NCBI GenBank assembly: GCA_963728195.1
Contig: CAVSIX010000005.1
Location: forward strand, 310,001 to 374,000
Reading direction: 5' to 3'
From: Sva-07 sp963728195
GTDB taxonomy: Bacteria; Actinomycetota; Acidimicrobiia; Acidimicrobiales; Ilumatobacteraceae
DNA: 64,000 nt
The translations under genes were made by a program, and so were the position numbers. A model generated the notes under the pieces. The model searched no databases, had not been told where the DNA came from, and saw nothing but the letters and a program-made list of their open reading frames with translations. Each line of letters begins with the position of its first letter. Positions within the stretch are counted from its first letter, which is position 1. Of the stretch, positions 51,917 through 59,833 are shown piece by piece.

Positions 51917-52702
51917 ATGAGCCGTCAACTGATCCGCTACGACGTCGAGGGAAAGGTCGGCGTCGTCACGATCGACCGACCGGAGAAGCGCAACGCCATG
52001 ACCTATGCGATGCTCGGCGACTTCATCGAGACCGTCGCTCGTGCCGACGACGATCCGGCGACGGCGGTGTTGCTGATCACCGGGGTGCCCGGAGCGTTCT
52101 GTGCAGGCACCGACCTCGCCGACCTGGCCACCGTGCCCGGCGAGGTGCGCGGCCTGCGCGGCGAGGCGGAGGAGCGTCACAAGTGGTGGCCGATCGCCCA
52201 GGCCCGCAAGCCCACGATCGGCGCCATCGACGGGCCGGCGGTCGGCATGGGCGCCGAGTTCTCCTCGCAGTGCGACCTGCGCCTCGCCAGCACCGACGCT
52301 CGCTTCGCCTGGAACTTCGTGCATCGGGGCCTCGTTCCCGACACGGGTGCGGGCACCTGGCTGCTGCCGCGCATCGTCGGTCTGCAACCGGCATTGCGCC
52401 TGCTGTACACCGGCGAGATGATCGACGCTGCCGAGGCGCTGCGGCTCGGGTACGTGCTCGACGTCGTGCCGAGCGCCGACCTTCTGCCTCGTGCGATGGA
52501 ACTGGCAAACGCAATCGCTGCGGGATCGCCGCACAGCCTCGGGCTCGTCAAGTCACTGGTGCACGAGGGGTTGACCGCACCGATCGGCGAGCACATGGCG
52601 CGACACACCGCCGCACTTGCAGCATGCTTCAAGAGCGACGATCACCGCGAGGGCGTCGCCGCCTTCCTCGAGCGCCGTCCCGCACAATTCACCGGCACCT
52701 GA
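51917..52702 (+). CDS. Enoyl-CoA hydratase/isomerase family protein
   Basis: A 261-residue crotonase-fold protein. VGVVTIDRPEKRNAMTYAML is the opening strand/helix. The oxyanion hole is formed by GVPGAFCAGTDLADL and IDGPAVGMGAEFSSQCDLRLAS, followed by FVHRGLVPDTGAGTWLLPRIVG. The acid/base glutamates of true hydratases are not obvious, so isomerase or hydrolase activity is possible. It is a single gene with a putative leaderless promoter. The acyl-CoA substrate is unknown. Confidence 0.75.
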   Translation: MSRQLIRYDVEGKVGVVTIDRPEKRNAMTYAMLGDFIETVARADDDPATAVLLITGVPGAFCAGTDLADLATVPGEVRGLRGEAEERHKWWPIAQARKPTIGAIDGPAVGMGAEFSSQCDLRLASTDARFAWNFVHRGLVPDTGAGTWLLPRIVGLQPALRLLYTGEMIDAAEALRLGYVLDVVPSADLLPRAMELANAIAAGSPHSLGLVKSLVHEGLTAPIGEHMARHTAALAACFKSDDHREGVAAFLERRPAQFTGT

Positions 52703-52736
52703 CGACGATCGCCGGCGTCGCCCGTTCGGTCCGGTT

Positions 52737-52900
52737 GCGATGAGCGAACGGACGGTATTCGGTCGGTTGGCTCATCGCAGGGGTGGAGTAGTCGGTTGCG
52801 ATGAGCGAACGGACGGTATTCGGTCGGTTGGCTCATCGCAGGGGTGGAGTAGTCGGTTGCGATGAGCGAACGGACGGTATTCGGTCGGTTGGCTCATCGG
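52737..52900 (+). repeat. Dispersed 42-nt hairpin repeat, locus 6 (three tandem copies)
   Basis: Copies lie at 52737-52778, 52798-52839 and 52859-52900 (61-base period). Copies 1 and 2 are identical, and the 19-base spacers between units are the same; copy 3 changes only at its last base. Each carries GCGATGAGCGAA on the left and GGCTCATCGC (or GGCTCATCGG) on the right. The identity points to recent tandem duplication. Confidence 0.9.
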
Positions 52901-52935
52901 TGGGGCGGAGCGGATGGCTGGTGATACTGGTCGGG

Positions 52936-53517
52936 ATGGTTCGGTGGCGGTCGAGTTCGGCGGTGGTCCTGCTGGCGCTGGCGGGTGCGGCGTGTGCTGG
53001 TGGCGACGGCGAGGGGAAGACCGCTGAAGCCGAGCAGCGGGTGTCGGAGCGTCTGATCACGGCGGATCTCCTCGGCGCTGGGTGGGCCGCCATCGACACG
53101 CCCCAGCCGCTGGCGACGAAGGCGTCGCTCGACCCGCCGTGTCCGGTGGAACTCGGCGCCGTCGATTTCGTCGTCGATGCGATCGCCGCCGTCGAGATCG
53201 GCAACGTGGCCGAACGAATCGGTCTCAACCACACCGTTGCGGAACTGTCCGGGGACCCGTCGGCACCGATGATCGTCCGCGATGCCTGGGCCGCGATGGA
53301 CTGCCATGGCGCCGACTTCGACGTCGCCGACTTCGACGTCGCCGACGTGGACGGTGTCGCCGACGGTGTCGTCGGGGTGCAGTTCACGGCTCGGTCGGGT
53401 CCGCTCGTACAGGTCGCACTGGTCCGCGCCACCGGCGACCAGGTCGCCTATCTCGTCGTGAGTGGCGAGGGCGGGGCGCCGCTCGACGTGGCGCGCGAAC
53501 TGGCCGCCGATTTCTGA
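52936..53517 (+). CDS. Putative lipoprotein, unknown function
   Basis: A 193-residue protein with a short signal and lipobox ALAGAACAGG; the ATG at 52936 is chosen because the open frame further upstream is repeat translation. The mature part has paired cysteines (PPCPVEL, MDCHGAD) and an acidic tandem repeat FDVADFDVADVDGVADGVVG near residue 130. I recognise no domain; the overall shape, a secreted alpha/beta domain, resembles actinobacterial sensor-type lipoproteins. It is followed after 28 bases by a small membrane protein. Confidence 0.55.
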   Translation: MVRWRSSSAVVLLALAGAACAGGDGEGKTAEAEQRVSERLITADLLGAGWAAIDTPQPLATKASLDPPCPVELGAVDFVVDAIAAVEIGNVAERIGLNHTVAELSGDPSAPMIVRDAWAAMDCHGADFDVADFDVADVDGVADGVVGVQFTARSGPLVQVALVRATGDQVAYLVVSGEGGAPLDVARELAADF

Positions 53518-53533
53518 GAGCGTCACGTGCCGG

Positions 53534-53539
53534 TACGGT
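53534..53539 (+). promoter_or_regulatory. -10-like TACGGT, leaderless position
   Basis: TACGGT ends 6 bases before the ATG at 53546, with no ribosome site, the same arrangement as at 59145-59150. Confidence 0.4.
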
Positions 53540-53545
53540 GACGCA

Positions 53546-53806
53546 ATGGAGTCGTTCACCGACGATGAACTCGCCGAACTCGCGCTGGCGGCAGATCCCG
53601 ATGAGCCGATCGCCGACGATGCGGTGCCGTTCGGATCACCGACCGAGGACCGCGGCCTGCTCCCGGAGTGGTACATGCCCGTGCCGTCATCGGTGCGCCG
53701 CACCCGGCCACGTGTGATCGCGGTGTCGGCGATCATCGCCGCGTTGGTCGTGGTCAACGGCGCAGGCCTCTGCGTGACCTACGGGCTCCCCGAAATCGCC
53801 TGGTGA
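53546..53806 (+). CDS. Small single-span membrane protein
   Basis: An 86-residue protein with an acidic N-terminus (MESFTDDELAELALAADPDEPIADD), a cytoplasmic basic patch (RRTRP) and one hydrophobic span near residues 57-78 (VIAVSAIIAALVVVNGAGLCV). No family is recognised. The putative leaderless promoter suggests it is transcribed separately from the preceding lipoprotein gene. Confidence 0.55.
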   Translation: MESFTDDELAELALAADPDEPIADDAVPFGSPTEDRGLLPEWYMPVPSSVRRTRPRVIAVSAIIAALVVVNGAGLCVTYGLPEIAW

Positions 53807-53867
53807 CGCCGACCGGCAGGTCGAACTGCCACGTCGCGCCCGGTTGGAGGTGACGGCGGCGTCGGTC

Positions 53868-54455
53868 TCAGCCCCAACCGCAGGGATCGTTCCAGCGCAC
53901 GACGACCTGGTTCTCGCGCTCCCAGCCCAGGATCGAGATCGTCGCGGTGTCGAGCGAGAACCGGCGCCCCTCGACGGCATCGAGGCCGAGCCAGCGGGCA
54001 CCGAGGACCCGCAGCAGGTGGGCGTGGGCGACCAGCGCGATGGTGCCGTCGAGCTCGGTCAACCGGCCGAGGAGTCCGTCGACCCGAGCGCCGACCGCAT
54101 CGATCGATTCGCCGCCGTCGATCGGATGGGTCCACACCGACCAGCCGGGCTCGGTCTCACGGATCGTCGCCGTGGTGATCCCCTCGTAGCGACCGTAGTC
54201 CCATTCGATCAGATCGCGCTCCTCGACGGGATCGAGACCGACGAGCCGGGCGGTCTCCCACGCGCGCGACAGTGGGCTCGAGAACACGTGACCGAACTCG
54301 AACGATTCGACGGCGGATGCGATGTGGCGAGCCTGTGAGCGGCCGTGTTCGGTCAGTGGTACGTCGGTTCGTCCGGTGTGGCGGCGTTCACGACTCCATT
54401 CGGTTTCGCCGTGTCGGATCAGTACGAGGTCGGGTCGAGTGGTCGAGTTCCCCAT
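53868..54455 (-). CDS. Histidine phosphatase (phosphoglycerate mutase-like)
   Basis: A 195-residue histidine phosphatase with the catalytic LVLIRHGETEWSRERRHTGRTDVPLTEHG, FSSPLSRAWETARL, acid/base region ERDLIEWDYGRYEG, and the second His in LVAHAHLLRVLG. These are the RHG and H motifs of the branch-1 superfamily. It may dephosphorylate a sugar phosphate or other small molecule rather than act as a mutase. A single gene on its strand. Confidence 0.8.
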   Translation of the reverse strand: MGNSTTRPDLVLIRHGETEWSRERRHTGRTDVPLTEHGRSQARHIASAVESFEFGHVFSSPLSRAWETARLVGLDPVEERDLIEWDYGRYEGITTATIRETEPGWSVWTHPIDGGESIDAVGARVDGLLGRLTELDGTIALVAHAHLLRVLGARWLGLDAVEGRRFSLDTATISILGWERENQVVVRWNDPCGWG

Positions 54456-54513
54456 CGTCCCAGTCTGCCGTCGTCGAGCGGCGCCCGGCAGCGTGCGCCA
54501 CCGCGGACCGCGT

Positions 54514-54544
54514 CGAAGGGGTGGGCCGAGGGCCCACCCCTTCG
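54514..54544 (-). terminator. Strong hairpin terminator after the LPTTG gene
   Basis: CGAAGGGGTGGGCC and GGCCCACCCCTTCG form a perfect 14-bp stem with the 3-base loop GAG, 38 bases downstream of the surface-protein stop (minus strand) and just before the phosphatase promoter region. Confidence 0.7.
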
Positions 54545-54581
54545 CTCGGGAGTCCCGTCATCGTGGACTGCGACGCATTCG

Positions 54582-55862
54582 TCAGAGCTGTCGGGGCTGA
54601 CGTCGTCGTCCGACCAGCATGAGTCCTGCGCCCGTGGCGACCAGGATCATGGCGATGATGGCGAGCGCGGTCTCGCTCCCCGTCGTGGGCAGCGAGGTCT
54701 GAGCCCCCACGCCGGTCGCCGTAGCGGGTGCCGCCGGTGTCACCGGCGCCGCTGGGGCGGTCGGGGTCGTCGGAGGCACGACCTCCGGGGTCGGCGGCAG
54801 GACTTCGGGCGGCAGGACTTCGGGTGTGGGAGGCAACGACTCCTGCTGCGTGAACGCATTGGTGACGGTGGCCGTGGCGGTTCCACCCGGCGTCACGGTG
54901 ACGGTCGCAGGCTCGATCGTCACGACGTACTCGCTGGCGGGGTCGTCCTCGATCACCTCGTAGGTGCCCGGGGCGAGACGGTCGAACGTCAGCATGCCCT
55001 GGCCGACGATCGTCGCGCAGTGCTGTGTCGACGCAGCGTCAGGACCCTGCACGCAGATCCGATAGGTCCCATCGGTCGGTGCGCCGTCGCCCGTGACCAC
55101 CTTGGTCACCTCGACTTCACCGAACTCGGTGCGCTGTGGAATCCACCTGTTGGTCACGGTCGCCGTTGCCGTCTTGTTCGATGCGATCGTGACGGTGGCA
55201 CCGGACCCTGCGACCTCGAAGTCCGCTCCGGGATCGGATTCGGTCAGCACGTAGTCGCCTGGGCTCAGCTTCTCGAACGTCGTCGTGCCGTTGCCGAGGA
55301 CCGTCTGGCAGATCTGGTCGCCGTCGACGACCGGGGTCACGCAGAACTCGAACTCGTAGTCCTCGGGCGTGTCGGTTCCGTTGACGACCTTGGTCACCAC
55401 GAGCTGTCCCGGTGCGGGCGGGTCGTTCCAGCAGAGCTGGAAGTGGCTGATCGACGGCCACTTGCCGCTCGCATTCGTCGGTGCGTGGAGCGGCGCCGGG
55501 TCGAGAGCCGAACGGTAGACGGTTGCGCCGTTGCTGCCCTTGACGACGACTGCGTACCCATTCGCCATCGTCGAGATGTTGTACGCGACGATTGCGTTGT
55601 TCGGGTTCGGGCTTCCGACGTCGGACGCTGTGCCGACCCTGAGCGTGGCCTCCATGCCGTCACTCTCGACCATGTAGGTCCCTGCGCCCGGGTTGTCGCC
55701 CGACTTGTATTCGTGCGTGTAGCCGAGCGCCGAGCAGGTCGGGTTGCCGCCGACTGCATCGCCAGCCGATGCCCGGCTCGCCAGCGTCAGGCCACCGACG
55801 AGGAGGACACCGGAGAAGAGAATCGCCGCACCGCGATGGGTGAGGGTGCTGAAGGTGTTCAT
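54582..55862 (-). CDS. LPTTG-anchored surface protein with SpaA/DUF5979-like repeats
   Basis: A 426-residue secreted protein starting at ATG 55862 behind GAAAGGAG. It has a signal peptide (GAAILFSGVLLVGGLTLASRASA), a distinct N-terminal domain with cysteines, then two related beta modules (PGQLVVTKVVNGTDTPEDYEF..., GEVEVTKVVTGDGAPTDG...) resembling SpaA/DUF5979 prealbumin-like domains. A Pro/Thr-rich stalk and the sortase signal LPTTG (about residue 391), hydrophobic span and RRRQPRQL tail complete it. It should be covalently linked to the cell wall by a sortase; no sortase gene lies nearby. Confidence 0.8.
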   Translation of the reverse strand: MNTFSTLTHRGAAILFSGVLLVGGLTLASRASAGDAVGGNPTCSALGYTHEYKSGDNPGAGTYMVESDGMEATLRVGTASDVGSPNPNNAIVAYNISTMANGYAVVVKGSNGATVYRSALDPAPLHAPTNASGKWPSISHFQLCWNDPPAPGQLVVTKVVNGTDTPEDYEFEFCVTPVVDGDQICQTVLGNGTTTFEKLSPGDYVLTESDPGADFEVAGSGATVTIASNKTATATVTNRWIPQRTEFGEVEVTKVVTGDGAPTDGTYRICVQGPDAASTQHCATIVGQGMLTFDRLAPGTYEVIEDDPASEYVVTIEPATVTVTPGGTATATVTNAFTQQESLPPTPEVLPPEVLPPTPEVVPPTTPTAPAAPVTPAAPATATGVGAQTSLPTTGSETALAIIAMILVATGAGLMLVGRRRQPRQL

Positions 55863-56168
55863 GGCTGCTCCTTTCTCACGGGACCACCGAGGTGGTGGTT
55901 CCAGGAGCGGGCCGGGTTCGCCTTTGGCTCTTCGCTGCCGATTGCGACCATCACGAGGCAGCGGTTCACAGCCTCCCGCCGGGACCCGATCTCTGTCGGA
56001 TCTCGATTCCAGTGTCGCTCGTCGGCTCGGACCGTGCACCGGTCGAAGGTCCCCTCGCCCGTCAAGATCGTGTCACGGCGTTCGGAGTCGTCGCCTCTCC
56101 GCAGCACCGACGGGATCCCCGGATCGAACATGTGTGCGGGTTCCGGAGTGGTTCGGTAGGGTCGGAGC
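55863..56168. other. 306-base divergent intergenic region
   Basis: It separates the LPTTG gene (minus) and helicase gene (plus). I see the surface gene's ribosome site at its left edge and a -10-like TAGGGT (56157-56162) at its right edge, but no repeat, RNA gene or convincing operator. Confidence 0.5.
56157..56162 (+). promoter_or_regulatory. -10-like TAGGGT, leaderless position
   Basis: TAGGGT ends 6 bases before the helicase ATG at 56169, without a ribosome site. Confidence 0.4.
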
Positions 56169-59039
56169 ATGGCGATCGCGTGTGCGTACTGCAGCGGCGA
56201 GCACGACACTCCGGCCGAGGTGCGCCAGTGTTGGCACGACGGCGGTCGTCAGGACGTACCGGTCGATGACGGCGACGCCATCCCACCACCGACCGAGCCA
56301 CCACGCACGTCGGGCGATCGTCGCGCAGGGCGGGCCACCGGCGCCCCACGGTCGGTGACCGTTCCGACGTTCGAACGCGGCGTGGCGGTGGCCGGTGCCG
56401 GCCCGGAGGAACTCGGACGTCATCTGGTGATCGAGGCGGGCGGTACCGTCGCCGCACCCTGGGCGGGCTCCGATCGGTTGGTCGTCGACGAGGCGACACT
56501 GGCCGCACCGCATCGTGCCCTCGACCGACTCCGAGTCGCCCACCACGCCGGCGACCGCCTCGTGATCGAACTTGCTGCGCCGTTCGAGCGCGAACCGATG
56601 CTGATGACCGACGCTGCTCCCTACGAGCTGGGCCCGACGTTCGCCTTCGGTCTCGAGGAACTCCATCACCTCGTGTGGTCGAACAGCGTTGATGCCCGCA
56701 ACCCCGACCGACCGGTGTGGGTGGGGCTGGACCGGGCGGTGGGCGCCGGCGCAACGGCAGTCGAGCCGGGCGGCGTCGGCGACGTGACGCTGCCCGACGG
56801 CACCGTGGCCTGGCTCGACGGCGGACCGGTTCGCCACCGTGAGCCCATCGAGGGTGTCGCCGTCATCCACACCGTCGCCGTCGAACACGGTGCTCTCCGC
56901 GTGCCGTCGCCCAACGTGTGCACGGCCGATCTCGCCCCCGACCAGCTCGCGGCGGTCACGCATCCCGGCGGCGGAGCGCGGATCATCGCTCCCGCAGGCT
57001 CCGGCAAGACGCGTGTCCTCACCGAGCGCGCCCGTCAGTTGCTGACCCAGTGGAACCTTCCACCGACCGCAGTCAGCCTCGTGGCGTTCAACAAGCGCGC
57101 CCAGGAGGAGATGGTCGAACGCACCCGCGACCTCCCGGGGCTGCAGGTGCGCACGCTCAATGCCATCGCGTTGGCGATCATCAACGGCACGGCGCCGTTC
57201 GCGCCGCAGCCGACGTCGTGGCGCACCATCGACGAACCCGACGTCCGGCGCATCATCGGCGACCTCGTCGACTTCCCTCGGCGCCGCAACAGCGATCCGA
57301 TCGGCCCCTGGATCGAGGCCCTCACCGTGATCCGTCTGGGGCTCGTCGAACCGGACGAGGCCGAGGGTCGCTACGACGGCGACGTCGACGGACTCGCCGC
57401 CACGTGGCCCGCTTACCGTGCCGCGCTCGAGCGCCGTGGCGCGGTCGACTTCGACGATCAGATCTACCGGGCGCTGCTCGTGTTGCTGCGCGACCCCGCC
57501 GCTCGCCGCGTGGCGCAGCGGGCGTGTCGCATCATGCTCGTCGACGAGTTCCAGGACCTCACCCCCGCCCACCTGCTGCTGATCCGGCTGCTGTCCGCAC
57601 CCGGCGGAGCCGTGTTCGGCGTGGGCGACGACGATCAGACGATCTACGGCTACAACGGTGCCGACCCGGCCTGGTTGATCGACTTCGCCTCGTTGTTCCC
57701 AGGTTCCGGCGATCATCCCCTCGAGGTCAACTACCGCTGTCCGGCCGGTGTGGTCGATGCGGTCGATCGCCTGCTTCGTCACAACCGGCGTCGTGTGCCC
57801 AAGGTGATCCGTGCGGCGTCGTCCGATCCCGGCGGATGGTCGGCGGACACCTCGGTCGACGCCGTCGGGGCCACTCGGTCGGCAGTTCGCGACGTACTCG
57901 CAGGCGGCGCGGCGACGAACGAGGTCGCCGTGCTGGCACGGGTCAATGCGGTGCTGGCCCCCGTCCAAGTGGCGCTGGCCAGCGAGGGCATACCGATCAG
58001 CGGCGGTGTCGGCCTCGAGTTCGCCGAGCGCACGGCGGTGCGCACCGTGCTGGCCTGGCTGCGTCTCGCCGTGGCCGGACGTGGGGGAGCGCTGGCGCCC
58101 GACGACATCCGTGAAGCGCTCCGCCGGCCGTCGCGCTCGTTCCACCCGCGCATCACCGACTGGGTGGCCGAGCAGACGAGCGTGGTCGATCTCAACCGGC
58201 TCGCAGGCCGGCTGAACAACGAACGCGACGCCGAGCGGGTGGTCGATTTCGCCGCCGACGTCCAGACGTTGCAGAAGGCGGTTGCCGCTGGGTCGACGAC
58301 GTCGGACGTGGTGATGCAGCTGATCGACGAGATCGGGCTCGCCGGTTCGGTCGCGTCGCTCGACGCGAACCGTCGCGGGATGAATCGGTCGGCGCAGGGT
58401 GACGACCTCACGGCGATCGCCCACCTCGCTGCGCTCCACGACGAGCCGAAGGACTTCGAACGGTGGTTGCGGTCGCATCTCGCCACACGACGGTCGCCGG
58501 ACGGTGTGCTGCTGTCGACCGTGCACCGGGTGAAGGGCCAGGAGTGGCCGCACGTGATCGTGCACCTGGCCGATGCCGAGCAGTACCCGCACCGCCTGGC
58601 CGACGATGTCGAGGAGGAGCGGCGCCTGTTCCACGTGGCGGTCACCCGGGCGCGGCGCCACGCCACGATCGTGACCGGCACGAATCCGAGTCCGTTCGTG
58701 GCCGAGTTGACCACTGAGCCGTCGGCGCAGCGCCCCGTCGTGTCGTCACATCGGCCCGAGGCGGTGGCCCGGGCGGCGCGCCCGTCGTCCGACGGCGCTG
58801 ATCCGGCCGCCGGGCTCGATGCAGCCGGCCAACAGCGGTACAGCGCACTGCGCGATCTGCGCAACGAGCTGCGCGACGGCAAGCCCGCCTACGTCGTCTT
58901 CGACAACAAGACGCTGGCCGCCATCGCCCGCGACGCACCGACGACCCTGCGCGATCTCGGCCGGATCTCGGGCGTCGGCCCGGCGAAACTCGAGCGCTAC
59001 GGCGACGCCGTCATCACGCTGATGCAACGCCTCGGCTGA
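56169..59039 (+). CDS. UvrD-family helicase with N-terminal zinc-finger-like motif and HRDC domain
   Basis: A 956-residue SF1A helicase. The first residues carry CAYCSGEH...CWHDG (Cys5, Cys8, His12, Cys21, His23), a likely zinc finger. Residues 25-265 are an extra region of unknown fold. Walker A APAGSGKTRV is at 274, motif II VDEFQDL, DDDQTIYGYNGAD motif III and VHRVKGQEWPHVIV motif V follow. The last 75 residues are HRDC (QQRYSALRDLRNELRDGKPAYVVFDNKTL...GRISGVGPAKLERYG), as in mycobacterial UvrD2. It unwinds DNA in repair. The N-terminal extension is unusual. It starts at a putative leaderless promoter. Confidence 0.8.
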   Translation: MAIACAYCSGEHDTPAEVRQCWHDGGRQDVPVDDGDAIPPPTEPPRTSGDRRAGRATGAPRSVTVPTFERGVAVAGAGPEELGRHLVIEAGGTVAAPWAGSDRLVVDEATLAAPHRALDRLRVAHHAGDRLVIELAAPFEREPMLMTDAAPYELGPTFAFGLEELHHLVWSNSVDARNPDRPVWVGLDRAVGAGATAVEPGGVGDVTLPDGTVAWLDGGPVRHREPIEGVAVIHTVAVEHGALRVPSPNVCTADLAPDQLAAVTHPGGGARIIAPAGSGKTRVLTERARQLLTQWNLPPTAVSLVAFNKRAQEEMVERTRDLPGLQVRTLNAIALAIINGTAPFAPQPTSWRTIDEPDVRRIIGDLVDFPRRRNSDPIGPWIEALTVIRLGLVEPDEAEGRYDGDVDGLAATWPAYRAALERRGAVDFDDQIYRALLVLLRDPAARRVAQRACRIMLVDEFQDLTPAHLLLIRLLSAPGGAVFGVGDDDQTIYGYNGADPAWLIDFASLFPGSGDHPLEVNYRCPAGVVDAVDRLLRHNRRRVPKVIRAASSDPGGWSADTSVDAVGATRSAVRDVLAGGAATNEVAVLARVNAVLAPVQVALASEGIPISGGVGLEFAERTAVRTVLAWLRLAVAGRGGALAPDDIREALRRPSRSFHPRITDWVAEQTSVVDLNRLAGRLNNERDAERVVDFAADVQTLQKAVAAGSTTSDVVMQLIDEIGLAGSVASLDANRRGMNRSAQGDDLTAIAHLAALHDEPKDFERWLRSHLATRRSPDGVLLSTVHRVKGQEWPHVIVHLADAEQYPHRLADDVEEERRLFHVAVTRARRHATIVTGTNPSPFVAELTTEPSAQRPVVSSHRPEAVARAARPSSDGADPAAGLDAAGQQRYSALRDLRNELRDGKPAYVVFDNKTLAAIARDAPTTLRDLGRISGVGPAKLERYGDAVITLMQRLG

Positions 59040-59144
59040 CTCCGGCGGTCGGAGCGCCCGAGTCCCGTTCGACCGATCCCGTTTCGCTCGCCGGGGCGCC
59101 CCGAGACCGGTGTCGCCCGCGGGAGTGAGCTGTCCGGATGCGGG

Positions 59145-59150
59145 TACGGT
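59145..59150 (+). promoter_or_regulatory. -10-like TACGGT, leaderless position
   Basis: TACGGT ends 6 bases before the GTG at 59157, with no ribosome site between. Confidence 0.4.
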
Positions 59151-59156
59151 GGACAC

Positions 59157-59819
59157 GTGAACACCGCTGCCGCCCCGACGTCGCACCACACGGTTGCGAG
59201 GCCGGTGTGGCGCGGCAAGATGCACGCGTGGGCGTTCTTCGCGTCGATCCCGGCCGGCATTGCGCTGGTCGTGATCGCGCAGGGCGCCGCCGCCACCGTC
59301 GGCGCCGCCATCTACGCAGCGACGCTGCTCCTGCTCTTCGGGACCTCGGCGTCGTATCACCGCCTGGCGCACTCGGAACGGGCACGGGCGATCATGCAGC
59401 GGCTCGACCACTCGATGATCTATCTCCTGATCGCCGGTACCTACGTACCGTTGTGCCTGGTGGCGATGCCGCCCACCTGGGGGATCCCGATGTTGGCGAT
59501 CGTCGGTGGACTCGCCGCGGTGGGCGTGATCCTCAAGCTGGCGTTCTTCCACGGTGCGCGTTATGTGTCGTACTCGCTCTACATCGTGATGGGCTGGGTG
59601 GCGATCGCAGCCACGCCGGTCCTCATCGACAGTCTCACCGACCTGCAGTTCGGCCTGATCGTCGCCGGCGGCGTCGCCTACACCATCGGGTTTCCGGTGC
59701 TGATCGTCCGGCGCCCGAATCCATGGCCCTCCACGTTCGGCTACCACGAGGTGTGGCACCTGCTGACCGTGATCGCGGCGGCCCTGCACTTCGCCGCCGT
59801 GGCCGACGTCCTCGCATAA
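59157..59819 (+). CDS. Hemolysin III family membrane protein
   Basis: A 220-residue protein with about seven spans and the family's conserved residues: GTSASYHRL, QRLDHSMIYLLIAGTYVP, and the C-terminal YHEVWHLLTVIAAALHF. These His/Asp/Ser positions form the metal site of the PAQR/hemolysin III group. A hemolytic role is unproven; some relatives affect membrane fluidity. It starts at GTG 59157 with a TACGGT 6 bases upstream. Confidence 0.8.
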   Translation: MNTAAAPTSHHTVARPVWRGKMHAWAFFASIPAGIALVVIAQGAAATVGAAIYAATLLLLFGTSASYHRLAHSERARAIMQRLDHSMIYLLIAGTYVPLCLVAMPPTWGIPMLAIVGGLAAVGVILKLAFFHGARYVSYSLYIVMGWVAIAATPVLIDSLTDLQFGLIVAGGVAYTIGFPVLIVRRPNPWPSTFGYHEVWHLLTVIAAALHFAAVADVLA

Positions 59820-59833
59820 GTCGGTCGGGCGCC

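Noticed and set aside
52737..52900. CRISPR-like array of three units
   Set aside because: The units are self-complementary hairpins, the spacers are identical rather than unique, only three units occur, and no cas gene is present.
7827..52900. Short peptides of the form MSE-x-T...AHR encoded by the hairpin repeats on both strands
   Set aside because: The same arms spell similar peptides in either direction because they are inverted repeats. One copy has a stop and another a frameshift inside, so protein-level selection is not supported.
56073..58661. Long open frame antisense to the helicase gene
   Set aside because: It lacks domains and a ribosome site and mirrors the third-position GC of the real gene.
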